Below, in pieces: positions 1 to 7,930 of a stretch of 64,000 bases of DNA. The stretch's first letter is position 1, and each line of letters begins with the position of its first letter. Location: assembly GCF_003950325.1 (NCBI RefSeq), contig NZ_PXZH01000002.1:344066-408065 (forward strand). The letters are read 5' to 3'. Under the pieces are notes generated by a model. The model ran no database searches. It was not told where the DNA came from and saw nothing but the letters and a program-made list of their open reading frames with translations. A program made the translations under genes and the position numbers. The DNA is from Vagococcus humatus. Lineage in GTDB: Bacteria; Bacillota; Bacilli; Lactobacillales; Vagococcaceae.

Positions 1-12
1 AATAAGCTTATT

Positions 13-44
13 AAAAAAAACCACTTCTTGGAAGTGGTTTTTTT
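13..44. terminator. Bidirectional terminator after fbp
   Basis: A hairpin (CCACTTC / GAAGTGG, 3-base loop) has an A-run on one side and a T-run on the other, so it can work in both directions. It lies just beyond the fbp stop codon, which is on the minus strand. Confidence 0.85.
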
Positions 45-51
45 GTTTAGA

Positions 52-2001
52 TTAAGAGTGTTCTAAAAAGTCAAAGTCTTCTCTATGAGTTAACAAGCTT
101 TCTAAAAAGTCGATTTCTGCTTGAAGGTGTTTGCCTGTGTTAGTATCTTTTACTTTTTTACGATGTAATACTCGGTCTACTAATCGTTTAGTAGAAATAA
201 TATCTGTTCGTTTACAAATAGCATCTTTTTTCGTGTAGAAAGGCTGATGGGCAACTAACTGCATACCATAGGAGTTATAAACAAGGGTATACCCAGCAAT
301 TCCTGTAGTGGAATGATATGGCTTTGAAAAGCCACCGTCGATGACGATCATTTTCCCACCTGCTTTAATTGGATTTTCTCCGTTAATTTCTTTGACTGGT
401 GTATGACCGTTAATAATATGGCCGTCTTGAGATTTTAAGCCAAACTCATGCAAGATTTTTCGACAAACATCCTCTTGATTTCGCAAAGTAAAGTAAGGAT
501 TTTTTTCTTCTTTATGTGTGGTTTTATCTTGAATGAAGTAGCGTTCAAAGGTAGTCATTTCATTTTTACCAAATAAAGAAGAAGATTCTCCTGTCCATAA
601 ATACCACACTAAGTCTTTAGCTAAATCATTGTGAGTATGAGGATGGGTATAACTAAGCCGTAAAGCTTTTTCAAACATATCTAGTAAGGCTTTTCCTTTC
701 AGCTGCTTTTCTTTGATGGTTAAAGACTTAAAGTCACCTGTTTCAGTCATAGGGATACATCCATGAATTAAAAGATTATTGTTATAAAGGGTGTAGATTT
801 CACCTTTTTCCATGATAAAGCGAATATGTCGCTGTAGTTTTTCTGATTTTAAAAAGACTTTCAATAAGTGATTAATGACACTTTGCTCTTCTTTCGTTAA
901 CTGATCTGGATTAGCTGGATCAATGGTTTGAAAACAAGTATGTTCAAGTGGATAAGTGTTTCCTTTTAAGTGAATCTGTTGGGTGTCCCAGTCGATTTGC
1001 TGTAAAAGGAGTCGGTGATCCATGTTAAACTCAGGTCGCCGTTTAATCAGTTGAGATTCTAGTTTAAACTGCATAATAGCTACCGCTTGATGCATTTGGG
1101 TAATCTGTAAGGATTCTTCTGGGGATAGCTTAGCTCCTTTAGCCACTTTTGGTCTAAAAGCTGGATTATCTTGATAAGTTTTTTCAGCAAAAGTTAGTAA
1201 AGGTCTTAAATTAATCCCGTAAGTGTCCTCAATAATTTCTAAATTATTGTACCTAGCAGAAATACGTAAGACATTCATGATACAAATGTCTGAGCCTGAA
1301 GCTGCACCAATCCAAGTAATATCGTGATTTCCCCACTGAATATCTACTGAGTGATGATCAATTAAGGCATCGATAATTTTATCTGGGGCAGGGCCTCTAT
1401 CAAAAATATCTCCTACAATATGTAAATGGTCTACTACCAAACGTTGAATAGAATAGCATAAACCAATCATCATATCATTGGCTCTTCCTAGACGAATGAT
1501 TTCATGAATCAGTTCATCGTAATAATCTGATTTGTCTTCATCATTTTTTTGCCGGTATAATAATTCTTCAGTAACGTATTCAAAGCCTTTTGGTAAAGCC
1601 TTTCGGACTTTTGAGCGAGTATATTTTCTTGAAACAAAAAGCATTAGTTCAATGAGACGTTCAATGGTTTGATAATACCATTGTTTCAATTCTTCTGGGG
1701 ATTTATGTTCTTCCTGTTCTTTAATGATTTCTTCAGGATAGTAAACTAAAAAAGCAAATTCATTTTGCTCCATTTGATTGAGACAGTGATTAAATGTATA
1801 GCGAATTTTTTCTTTAATGCTTCCCGAAGCATTTCTTAATACATGCTGAAAAGCATCGTATTCTCCGTGAATATCACTGATAAAGTGTTCTGTTCCTTTA
1901 GGTAGATTTAAAATCGCTTTCAAGTTAATGATTTCTGTCATGATTTCTGATTTTGGAGGAAGGGTCATTCCTTTTTGAAACCAATCTATTTTATTTTTCA
2001 T
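52..2001 (-). CDS. fbp: Fructose-1,6-bisphosphatase, class III (Firmicutes type)
   Basis: This gluconeogenic enzyme hydrolyses fructose 1,6-bisphosphate to fructose 6-phosphate in the cytoplasm. At 649 residues it has the length of the Firmicutes class III family, which is unrelated to class I/II enzymes. Metallophosphatase motifs are visible: GDIFDRG near residue 200, WGNHD near residue 225, and NGHTPVKE in the C-terminal third. The ATG is preceded by AGGTGA at good spacing. It stands alone between a strong promoter and a bidirectional terminator, facing away from the methyltransferase gene. Identification is confident from length and motifs. Confidence 0.95.
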   Translation of the reverse strand: MKNKIDWFQKGMTLPPKSEIMTEIINLKAILNLPKGTEHFISDIHGEYDAFQHVLRNASGSIKEKIRYTFNHCLNQMEQNEFAFLVYYPEEIIKEQEEHKSPEELKQWYYQTIERLIELMLFVSRKYTRSKVRKALPKGFEYVTEELLYRQKNDEDKSDYYDELIHEIIRLGRANDMMIGLCYSIQRLVVDHLHIVGDIFDRGPAPDKIIDALIDHHSVDIQWGNHDITWIGAASGSDICIMNVLRISARYNNLEIIEDTYGINLRPLLTFAEKTYQDNPAFRPKVAKGAKLSPEESLQITQMHQAVAIMQFKLESQLIKRRPEFNMDHRLLLQQIDWDTQQIHLKGNTYPLEHTCFQTIDPANPDQLTKEEQSVINHLLKVFLKSEKLQRHIRFIMEKGEIYTLYNNNLLIHGCIPMTETGDFKSLTIKEKQLKGKALLDMFEKALRLSYTHPHTHNDLAKDLVWYLWTGESSSLFGKNEMTTFERYFIQDKTTHKEEKNPYFTLRNQEDVCRKILHEFGLKSQDGHIINGHTPVKEINGENPIKAGGKMIVIDGGFSKPYHSTTGIAGYTLVYNSYGMQLVAHQPFYTKKDAICKRTDIISTKRLVDRVLHRKKVKDTNTGKHLQAEIDFLESLLTHREDFDFLEHS

Positions 2002-2040
2002 AAGTCACCTCAAGCATACCAATTTTTTACTGACGTTTAT

Positions 2041-2069
2041 ATAATAGGGTGTTTATCTAATTATGTCAA
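2041..2069 (-). promoter_or_regulatory. fbp promoter
   Basis: Read on the minus strand, TTGACA (2064-2069) is followed after exactly 17 bases by TATTAT (2041-2046), about 40 bases upstream of the fbp start codon. Confidence 0.75.
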
Positions 2070-2118
2070 CTATACCATTTATGTATTTTATACCTTAATT
2101 CTTTTACTTATTTAGAAA

Positions 2119-2147
2119 TTGCGCTTTGAAATAGTTTTTCGTATAAT
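2119..2147 (+). promoter_or_regulatory. Promoter of the O-methyltransferase gene
   Basis: TTGCGC (2119-2124), a 17-base spacer and a perfect TATAAT (2142-2147) lie about 28 bases before the start codon. Confidence 0.6.
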
Positions 2148-2174
2148 AACAACGTATGTAAAGGAGAGAAATGA

Positions 2175-2858
2175 ATGCAAAATAGAATGATGGACTTACC
2201 TGTTGTCCAAAAAAATGTGTTAGAGGCAATGCGAACGAAACAAAAACCTTTAACAGGCAAGTTAAAAGAATTAGAAGAACGAGCTCATGAAGAAAGAATT
2301 CCCATTATTCCTCATGAAACAGTGGTGTTTTTACAGTTTTTATTAACACAAGTGAAACCTAAACGTATTTTAGAAATTGGAACAGCGATTGGGTTTTCTG
2401 CTAGTTTAATGGCAGAATGTTTACCAGAGGATGGACAAGTGGTGACCATTGACCGATTTGATGTAATGATTAATAAAGCTAAACATACGTTTAAACAAAT
2501 GGATAATGAAGACAAGATAACTTTGTTAGAAGGCCAAGCTTCTGATATTCTGCCAGAAATAAAAGAGATGTACGATTTTATCTTTTTAGATTGTGCTAAA
2601 TCAAAATATATTGAATTTTTACCTATTTGTTTAGAACATTTACGAGTAGGTGGTGTCATCATGATTGATGATGTTTTTCAGGGCGGAACAGTTTTTGAGC
2701 CGATTGAATCTATTCACCGAAGTCAAAGGGCGATTCACCGAAAACTAAATGAGTTATTTGATAAAACCTTAAACCATCCGGATCTGACTGCTAGTTTATT
2801 ACCATTAGGGGACGGGGTGTTACTTTTAACAAAGTTGCAAGAGGATATTGTGTTATAA
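2175..2858 (+). CDS. SAM-dependent O-methyltransferase (YrrM type)
   Basis: This is a class I SAM methyltransferase of the small O-methyltransferase family, 227 residues. The SAM-binding loop reads ILEIGTAIGFSAS near residue 65, followed by the acidic VVTIDR strand and later FIFLDCAKSKY and GGVIMIDDVF, as in catechol/caffeoyl-CoA-type enzymes and Bacillus YrrM. The small-molecule or tRNA substrate cannot be read from the sequence. The start is supported by AAAGGAGAG seven bases upstream. It is monocistronic, ending in a terminator shared with the convergent tRNA gene. Confidence 0.85.
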   Translation: MQNRMMDLPVVQKNVLEAMRTKQKPLTGKLKELEERAHEERIPIIPHETVVFLQFLLTQVKPKRILEIGTAIGFSASLMAECLPEDGQVVTIDRFDVMINKAKHTFKQMDNEDKITLLEGQASDILPEIKEMYDFIFLDCAKSKYIEFLPICLEHLRVGGVIMIDDVFQGGTVFEPIESIHRSQRAIHRKLNELFDKTLNHPDLTASLLPLGDGVLLLTKLQEDIVL

Positions 2859-2862
2859 AAAT

Positions 2863-2898
2863 AAAAAAAGAGTTTGGCTTAAGCCAAACTCTTTTTTT
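2863..2898. terminator. Perfectly palindromic bidirectional terminator
   Basis: The two 18-base arms (2863-2880 and 2881-2898) are exact reverse complements, with A-run and T-run ends. It separates the methyltransferase gene from the convergent tRNA-Arg gene and can serve both. Confidence 0.9.
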
Positions 2899-2902
2899 AT
2901 GA

Positions 2903-2976
2903 CGTCACAGGAGGGATTCGAACCCCCGACCGTTCGCTTAGAAGGCGAATGCTCTATCCAGCTGAGCTACTATGAC
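2903..2976 (-). tRNA. tRNA-Arg, anticodon TCT
   Basis: On the minus strand a full cloverleaf is visible: acceptor stem GTCATAG / CTGTGAC, D-arm GCTC...GAGC, anticodon stem TTCGC / GCGAA around loop CTTCTAA, and T-arm GGGGG-TTCGAAT-CCCTC. The anticodon TCT reads AGA, the main Arg codon of many nearby genes together with CGT and CGA. The terminal CCA is not encoded (TCA follows the discriminator G), so CCA must be added by the nucleotidyltransferase. Confidence 0.95.
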
Positions 2977-2996
2977 AAATTTTTAACAACAGGTAT

Positions 2997-3025
2997 ATTG
3001 TATGCAATAAAACAAGAAATGTCAA
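2997..3025 (-). promoter_or_regulatory. tRNA-Arg promoter
   Basis: On the minus strand, a consensus TTGACA (3020-3025) and TACAAT (2997-3002) are separated by exactly 17 bases. The -10 lies about 20 bases before the tRNA 5' end, as expected for a stable RNA gene. Confidence 0.8.
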
Positions 3026-3227
3026 CAAAAAAAATAAAAAAATGTTTTTTTATTTTTAACCTGGATAATTTAAAAGTAAATAAACAGCTCATTTATACTT
3101 GGACAAGTGAGAAAGTAACTAGACAATTATTAGAAATTGGTCTAGCTATCAGATAGTTTAAGATTGTGTTACAATGTTTGGAAAATGTAGACAAATCGCT
3201 TTTTCCCCTATATACTAGTTAAGAAAT

Positions 3228-3257
3228 TATGAGAAGCTTTTTATGTTCATTCTCATA
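3228..3257. promoter_or_regulatory. Inverted repeat upstream of the tetR-type gene
   Basis: Arms TATGAGAA (3228-3235) and TTCTCATA (3250-3257) are perfect reverse complements separated by 14 bases, 37 bases before the regulator start. TetR proteins commonly bind such palindromes in their own promoter region, so an autoregulatory operator is plausible but unproven. The rest of 2977-3293 holds the tRNA promoter and AT-rich sequence; I see no gene there. Confidence 0.4.
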
Positions 3258-3293
3258 GTTAACGCTTTATAGAAACAGAGAAGAGGAACAAAG

Positions 3294-3926
3294 ATGATAA
3301 AAGTTGATCCACGTGTTATAAAAACTAGAAACAAATTACGTGAAGCCTTTTTAGACTTGTTAAAAACCCATAAACTTAGTCAAATGAATGTAAAAGATGT
3401 GACCAATAGTGCTCGTGTTACTCGAGGAACTTTTTATTTGCATTTTAAAGATAAAACTGAATTTGTCCATGTGATGATGGAAAGTCTAATTGAAGATTTT
3501 GTCCAAGCTCTTACAACTCAGTCAAACAAGTCGTCGTCTTCATTATCAGATGATTTGTCAGACACTCAACCAACTGCTGAGTATCCTGTCATCTATTTAC
3601 AAAATGCCTTTGATTTTGCAGAACAACATCCTACTTTTATAAGTGCTCTACTAACAGAGGAAGCTCGTCCTTATTTTTTAGTGATTAAAAACAAATTAGG
3701 TGAATTGATACAAGAGTACATGAGCTTTCAGGAAAAAAGTAATAAAAAATATCCAGAAGATTTATTGTATAGTTATTTGACTTATACCTTAATTGGCGGC
3801 TTAAATAGCTGGCTAAAAGAAGGTAAAATTTATGCTAAAGGCTATATGGCACAAAATGTGTATGATATTTTACAGTCCAATATGATTCATGACTTACATT
3901 TAACAGAATTTTTTCAAATATCTTAG
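3294..3926 (+). CDS. TetR/AcrR family transcriptional regulator
   Basis: The protein has 210 residues with an N-terminal TetR helix-turn-helix at about residues 10-57. The signature NVKDVTNSARVTRGTFYLHF matches the consensus recognition helix and the YxHF element. The helical C-terminal ligand/dimer domain is not informative about the effector. The start ATG follows GAGGAA at suitable spacing. It is monocistronic, with its own inverted repeat upstream and a terminator downstream, and no divergent target gene beside it, so it may act on itself or on distant genes. Family is certain; function is unknown. Confidence 0.85.
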   Translation: MIKVDPRVIKTRNKLREAFLDLLKTHKLSQMNVKDVTNSARVTRGTFYLHFKDKTEFVHVMMESLIEDFVQALTTQSNKSSSSLSDDLSDTQPTAEYPVIYLQNAFDFAEQHPTFISALLTEEARPYFLVIKNKLGELIQEYMSFQEKSNKKYPEDLLYSYLTYTLIGGLNSWLKEGKIYAKGYMAQNVYDILQSNMIHDLHLTEFFQIS

Positions 3927-3937
3927 AAAAAGAAATG

Positions 3938-3985
3938 AAAAAGAGCAAACTGTCAAATTATTCATTGACTTGTCTGCTCTTTTTT
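3938..3985 (+). terminator. tetR terminator, overlapping the rplU promoter
   Basis: AAAAAGAGCA (3938-3947) pairs with the downstream TGCTCTTTTT, ending in a T-run. The inner part (CTGTCAA / TTGACTTG) may extend the stem. The 3' arm physically overlaps the rplU promoter. Confidence 0.75.
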
Positions 3986-3993
3986 GGTATGAT
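3965..3993 (+). promoter_or_regulatory. rplU operon promoter
   Basis: TTGACT (3965-3970), a 17-base spacer and TATGAT (3988-3993) form a good promoter just upstream of the L21 leader. Its -35 and spacer lie inside the tetR terminator hairpin. Confidence 0.65.
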
Positions 3994-4002
3994 TTTTTTG
4001 TT

Positions 4003-4098
4003 GTATTGTGGGCACCACACTACAACCGCACAAAATAAGTATTCAGTACACAAACCTGTGTCGCTTACGCTGGCGAGTCTAAGTAAATTATAAGGAGG
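4003..4098 (+). ncRNA. Ribosomal protein L21 leader
   Basis: The untranslated region between the promoter and rplU contains short GC-bearing helices unlike the AT-rich surroundings (GTGGGCACCAC near 4008, and the GTGTCGCTTACGCTGGCG segment near 4060), then AAGGAGGTG. Firmicutes rplU operons are known to carry a conserved L21 leader that mediates feedback regulation. Position and general appearance fit; a covariance search was not possible. Confidence 0.65.
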
Positions 4099-4109
4099 TG
4101 CTTTGAATA

Positions 4110-4418
4110 ATGTACGCTATTGTTAAAACTGGTGGTAAACAAATCAAAGTTGAAGTAGGTCAAGCTATTTATATCGAAAAACTTGACGCTGCTGCAGGCG
4201 AAAAAGTAGTATTTGATGAAGTTATCTTAGTTGGCGGCGAATCTACTAAAGTAGGTACTCCAGTCATCGAAGGAGCAACTGTTGAAGGAACTGTTGAAAA
4301 ACAAGGAAAACAAAAGAAAGTTGTTACTTACAAATACAAACCAAAAAAACATACTCATCGTAAACAAGGTCATCGTCAACCATATACAAAAGTTATGATT
4401 GATGCGATCAACGCATAA
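4110..4418 (+). CDS. rplU: 50S ribosomal protein L21
   Basis: The 102-residue protein opens [17 protein letters not shown], the L21 signature, and carries the basic [19 protein letters not shown] segment that contacts 23S rRNA near its C-terminus. Length is normal. It is the first gene of the rplU-prp-rpmA operon. Confidence 0.98.
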   Translation: MYAIVKTGGKQIKVEVGQAIYIEKLDAAAGEKVVFDEVILVGGESTKVGTPVIEGATVEGTVEKQGKQKKVVTYKYKPKKHTHRKQGHRQPYTKVMIDAINA

Positions 4419-4439
4419 GAATGAAAGAAGGCAATGGAT

Positions 4440-4784
4440 ATGATTCAAGGGAAGATTATTCGTGAAACTGATGGTCGTGTCGTTAGTTTTGAACTAACAG
4501 GTCACGCAGAGGCTGGTCCTTTTGGCAGTGATATTGTATGTGCAGCTACTTCTGCTTTAACAATTAACGCAGTCAATGGGGTAGAAGCTTTAGCTGGCTT
4601 TACTCCGCTGGTGGAAACAGATGAACAAAATGGAGGTTATCTTCGTTTTGAAACTGTAGAAGATATCACCCAAGAACAATCTAATATTGCCCAAATCATT
4701 CTAGAGAATTTAGTGTTAGGTTTAACTAACATTGAAGAACAATATTCTGAGTATATACAGATTCAGACATATACTAAGCACTAA
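4440..4784 (+). CDS. prp: Ribosomal-processing cysteine protease Prp
   Basis: Prp (YsxB family) removes the N-terminal extension of L27 in Firmicutes and related bacteria, a cut needed for functional ribosomes. The catalytic pair is visible: His in [11 protein letters not shown] and Cys in DIVCAATSA. An in-frame ATG exists at 4434, but AGAAGG (4426-4431) sits only two bases from it and eight from the ATG at 4440. I therefore prefer 4440, which also puts the pair at H22 and C34, the numbering of the Staphylococcus aureus enzyme. The gene lies between rplU and its substrate gene rpmA. Confidence 0.93.
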   Translation: MIQGKIIRETDGRVVSFELTGHAEAGPFGSDIVCAATSALTINAVNGVEALAGFTPLVETDEQNGGYLRFETVEDITQEQSNIAQIILENLVLGLTNIEEQYSEYIQIQTYTKH

Positions 4785-4797
4785 GGAGGTGCAACAC

Positions 4798-5082
4798 ATG
4801 TTAAAAATGAATTTACAACTTTTTGCCCATAAAAAAGGTGGCGGTTCTACTGCCAACGGACGTGATTCTCAATCAAAACGTCTAGGGTCTAAAAGTGCTG
4901 ATGGCCAAACTGTAACAGGTGGATCAATTTTATACCGTCAACGCGGAACTAAAATTTACCCAGGTGTGAATGTTGGTAAAGGTGGAGACGACACATTATA
5001 CGCAAAAGTTGATGGTGTTGTTCGTTTCGAACGTAAAGGCCGGGATAAAAAACAGGTTTCTGTTTACCCAGTTGCCCAATAA
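4798..5082 (+). CDS. rpmA: 50S ribosomal protein L27 precursor
   Basis: The reading frame is open upstream, but the start is the ATG at 4798, preceded by AAGGAGGTG. The protein (94 residues) begins [10 protein letters not shown] followed by HKKGGGST. The first part matches the cleavable Firmicutes extension (NLQxFA motif) and the cut after Ala exposes the mature L27 N-terminus that reaches the peptidyl-transferase centre. Pairing with prp directly upstream supports this. It is the last gene of the operon, followed by a terminator. Confidence 0.97.
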   Translation: MLKMNLQLFAHKKGGGSTANGRDSQSKRLGSKSADGQTVTGGSILYRQRGTKIYPGVNVGKGGDDTLYAKVDGVVRFERKGRDKKQVSVYPVAQ

Positions 5083-5096
5083 TAATGACTAAAACT

Positions 5097-5128
5097 AAGA
5101 GTAACCTTTAAAAAGGTTGCTCTTTTTT
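5097..5128 (+). terminator. rpmA terminator
   Basis: AAGAGTAACCTT pairs with AAGGTTGCTCTT across a short loop and is followed by a T-run, 15 bases after the rpmA stop. Confidence 0.88.
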
Positions 5129-5137
5129 GTTTGGTAG

Positions 5138-5166
5138 TGTTAATCTGGTAGCTATTTTGATATAAT
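5138..5166 (+). promoter_or_regulatory. Promoter of the aminopeptidase gene
   Basis: A perfect TATAAT (5161-5166) has TGTTAA 17 bases upstream as a weak -35. It is the first promoter-like sequence after the rpmA terminator. Confidence 0.5.
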
Positions 5167-5203
5167 GAAAATGATATAAAAAAGTAGAAAGAGGGTAGAC
5201 TAG

Positions 5204-6268
5204 ATGATTCATCGTATTGAAAAATTAAGAACTGAAATGAGACAAAAGAACATCCCGGCTTTCTTAGTAACTAGTCCATATAATTTACGCTATGTTACTG
5301 GCTTTACAGGGACAACTGGTTTAGCCGTTATCACTTTAGATAAAGCGTATTTTGTCACTGATTTTCGTTATACAGAACAAGCAAGCAGTCAATGTGAAGG
5401 ATATGAGATTGTCCAAAATAAAGGACCTATCTATGATGAAGTAGCTGATATCATTGATCAAGATCATTTAGAAGGAATAGCCTTTGAGGAAGATCATGTG
5501 TCTTTTGCTACCTATACTCGCCTAGATGAGATGTTTGGTTGTGAGTTAATTCCTGTTGCTGGCATTATTGAAACGTTAAGAGAAGTGAAAGAAGAAGTAG
5601 AAATTTCTACCATTAAACAGGCTTGTGCTATTGCAGATGAAGCCTTTCAACATATCTTAACCTTCATTAAGCCAGGTGTAACAGAAATAGAAGTAGCTAA
5701 TGAGTTAGATTTTTATATGCGCTCTAAAGGAGCTTCAGGTGTTTCCTTTGAAACCATTGTAGCAAGTGGTTTACGTTCAGCTATGCCTCATGGTGTGGCA
5801 AGTGAGAAAGTCATTGAACGTGGAGATTTAATCACGATGGATTTTGGTTGTTACTACAAAGGTTATGTGTCAGACATGACTAGAACGGTTGCTTTAGGAG
5901 ATCCAGGAGAGAAATTAAAAGAAATCTATCAATTAGTATTAGATGCTCAGTTGAAAGTGATTGACGTCGCAAAACCGGGTATGACTGGTGTAGAATTAGA
6001 TGCTGTTGCGCGTGATTATTTTGCTTCTAAAGGGCATGCAGAAGCTTTTGGCCATTCTTTAGGTCATGGCATTGGATTAGAGATTCACGAAGGACCAAAT
6101 GTTTCTAGATTAGCTGAAAAGAAATTTGTTCCAGGAAATGTAATTACAGACGAACCAGGCCTTTATTACTCAGGACTTGGCGGGGTAAGAATAGAAGATG
6201 ATTTATTAATCACTGAAACAGGTAATGTTGTATTGACCCATTCACCGAAAGAATTAATCATTTTATAA
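5204..6268 (+). CDS. Xaa-Pro aminopeptidase, M24 family (YqhT type)
   Basis: The 354-residue cytoplasmic metallopeptidase has a creatinase-like N-terminal domain (about 1-125) and a pita-bread M24 catalytic domain. Metal-binding residues are readable in order: Asp in TMDFGCYYKGY, Asp in VSDMTRT, His in FGHSLGHGIG, Glu in DEPGLY and Glu in VRIEDD. It releases N-terminal residues preceding proline. Placement just before efp is the usual Firmicutes arrangement. The exact substrate range (PepP or PepQ-like) cannot be decided. Confidence 0.92.
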   Translation: MIHRIEKLRTEMRQKNIPAFLVTSPYNLRYVTGFTGTTGLAVITLDKAYFVTDFRYTEQASSQCEGYEIVQNKGPIYDEVADIIDQDHLEGIAFEEDHVSFATYTRLDEMFGCELIPVAGIIETLREVKEEVEISTIKQACAIADEAFQHILTFIKPGVTEIEVANELDFYMRSKGASGVSFETIVASGLRSAMPHGVASEKVIERGDLITMDFGCYYKGYVSDMTRTVALGDPGEKLKEIYQLVLDAQLKVIDVAKPGMTGVELDAVARDYFASKGHAEAFGHSLGHGIGLEIHEGPNVSRLAEKKFVPGNVITDEPGLYYSGLGGVRIEDDLLITETGNVVLTHSPKELIIL

Positions 6269-6381
6269 ACTTAACTAAAGTAAGAGAAGTAGGGCTGATT
6301 TAATTAAGTAAAGTTTTTCATGGCAATGGTAAAAAAATCATGATAAACTAAGCTACAGATTAGTTTAGTAGGAGGAAATAT

Positions 6382-6939
6382 ATGATTTCTGTAAATGACT
6401 TTAAAACAGGTTTAACAATTGAAGTAGATGGCGGAATTTGGCGTGTGGTAGATTTCCAGCACGTTAAACCAGGTAAAGGTGCTGCATTTGTTCGCTCAAA
6501 ATTAAAAAATTTACGAACAGGTGCTGTCCAAGAAAAAACTTTCCGTGCAGGTGAAAAAGTTGCTAAAGCACAAATAGACAATCGTCAAATGCAATATTTG
6601 TATGCTGATGGAGATAGTTATGTTTTCATGGATACAGAAAATTATGAACAAATTTCATTAAGTGAAGATCAAATTGAAAATGAATTGAATTACTTGTTAG
6701 AAAATAGTACATGTCAAATCATCATGTACGGAACAGAAACAATTGGTGTTTCATTACCTAACACAGTTGAATTAGAAGTAAAAGAAACAGAACCAGGTAT
6801 TAGAGGAGATACATCTTCTGGTGGTTCAAAACCTGCAACAATGGAAACTGGCCTTGTAGTACAAGTTCCTTTCTTTGTTAATGCTGGGGATAAACTAATT
6901 ATTAATACAGATGATGGGTCTTATGTTTCTCGTGCTTAA
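6382..6939 (+). CDS. efp: Translation elongation factor P
   Basis: EF-P (185 residues, the standard length) rescues ribosomes stalled on polyproline. The N-terminal KOW domain opens [18 protein letters not shown] and has the loop [12 protein letters not shown], whose lysine is the usual modification site in many bacteria. Two OB domains follow, ending [14 protein letters not shown] precedes the start. It lies between the aminopeptidase and the Asp23-type gene. Confidence 0.97.
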   Translation: MISVNDFKTGLTIEVDGGIWRVVDFQHVKPGKGAAFVRSKLKNLRTGAVQEKTFRAGEKVAKAQIDNRQMQYLYADGDSYVFMDTENYEQISLSEDQIENELNYLLENSTCQIIMYGTETIGVSLPNTVELEVKETEPGIRGDTSSGGSKPATMETGLVVQVPFFVNAGDKLIINTDDGSYVSRA

Positions 6940-6959
6940 AAAGATAAGGAGGGGTATGT

Positions 6960-7385
6960 ATGGCAGTTGATACAAACCTTGTGCTTGAGAACGGACAAGA
7001 AAATTTAGAAGGCGAAATTATTATTGCGCCTGAAGTGATTGAAGTAATTATTGGAATTGCAGCCAGCAAAGTTGAAGGGGTCTACGCAATGCGAGGCAAC
7101 CTTGCGAGTAATGTTGGAGAGTTATTTGGTAAATCAGCTCATGGTAAAGGCGTTTATTTAGACGTTGAAGAAGATGGGTTAAAAGTTAATTTATATTGTT
7201 ATCTAGATTATGGAGTATCTGTACCAAAAGTTGCATTAGACATGCAAGATAAAGTAAAAGAACAAGTTTTATTTATGACAGATATTGAGTTAGTAGAGGT
7301 TAACGTTCACGTTGTGGGCATTGTACCGGAAAAAATAGCTAGTCCTAGTTTAGAAGACTTATTAGGTACAGAAGAGGATGAATAG
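6960..7385 (+). CDS. Asp23/Gls24 family protein (YqhY type)
   Basis: This 141-residue protein contains the Asp23 fold at about residues 17-125 (EIIIAPEVIEVIIGIAAS, then GVYAMRGN). Paralogues are linked to envelope stress in staphylococci and enterococci. The copy next to nusB corresponds to Bacillus YqhY, which is linked genetically to fatty-acid synthesis control. The start has AAGGAGGGG upstream. Its end overlaps nusB by eight bases, which suggests translational coupling. The biochemical role is not known. Confidence 0.85.
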   Translation: MAVDTNLVLENGQENLEGEIIIAPEVIEVIIGIAASKVEGVYAMRGNLASNVGELFGKSAHGKGVYLDVEEDGLKVNLYCYLDYGVSVPKVALDMQDKVKEQVLFMTDIELVEVNVHVVGIVPEKIASPSLEDLLGTEEDE

Positions 7386-7824
7386 TGTGAAGTTAACTCG
7401 TAGAGAAATTAGAGAGAAAGCTCTTCAAGCTTTATATCCATTTGATTTTAATCAAGAACTAACTAAAAGCGAAACAATTCGCTATGCTCTTGAATATAAT
7501 CAAGAAGAGATCATTAGTGAAGATCAAGAAGAGTTTATCCCTCAGTATTTGGATCAATTAGTTTCAGGTGTTTGTGAGCATCAAAAAGAATTAGATGAAA
7601 AAATACAAGCTAATCTAAGAGGTTGGTCTTTACCAAGACTAGCTAAAACTGATGTCATTATTATGCGAATTGCTATATATGAAATGCTTTATGTGGAAGA
7701 TGTTCCTACTAAAGTAGCTTTAAATGAAGCAGTAGAATTGGCTAAAAAATATAGCGATGATAAATCAAGAAAGTTTGTTAATGGTGTTTTATCTAATGTT
7801 GCGAAAATTATAGAAGAAGCGTAA
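7378..7824 (+). CDS. nusB: Transcription antitermination factor NusB
   Basis: The all-helical 148-residue protein begins LTRREIREKALQALYPFDF and ends NGVLSNVAKIIEEA, both typical of NusB, which with NusE binds boxA of rRNA leaders. The ATG at 7378 overlaps the upstream gene; a GTG at 7387 is an alternative start. A terminator follows directly. In Bacillus folD usually follows here, but in this window it does not. Confidence 0.95.
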   Translation: MNSVKLTRREIREKALQALYPFDFNQELTKSETIRYALEYNQEEIISEDQEEFIPQYLDQLVSGVCEHQKELDEKIQANLRGWSLPRLAKTDVIIMRIAIYEMLYVEDVPTKVALNEAVELAKKYSDDKSRKFVNGVLSNVAKIIEEA

Positions 7825-7825
7825 T

Positions 7826-7863
7826 AAAAAGCACGTACATTTTTTGATGTATGTGCTTTTTTT
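7826..7863 (+). terminator. nusB terminator
   Basis: AAAAAGCACGTACAT pairs with ATGTATGTGCTTTTT (one G-T pair), followed by further Ts, immediately after the nusB stop. Confidence 0.9.
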
Positions 7864-7886
7864 ATGGCGTAGTTAGTGAGAAGATA

Positions 7887-7895
7887 TGCTAGAAT
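7887..7895 (+). promoter_or_regulatory. Extended -10 promoter of the xseA operon
   Basis: TGCTAGAAT (7887-7895) is an extended -10 element about 35 bases before the xseA start. No good -35 is seen, which is common with extended -10 promoters. Confidence 0.5.
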
Positions 7896-7930
7896 ATAAG
7901 ACGACATGGATTTTAGAAAGAGGTGAGTAA

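Noticed and set aside
2848..3156. A 102-codon frame across the tRNA-Arg gene
   Set aside because: It reads through the terminator and the tRNA on the opposite strand, has no ribosome site and no recognisable product.
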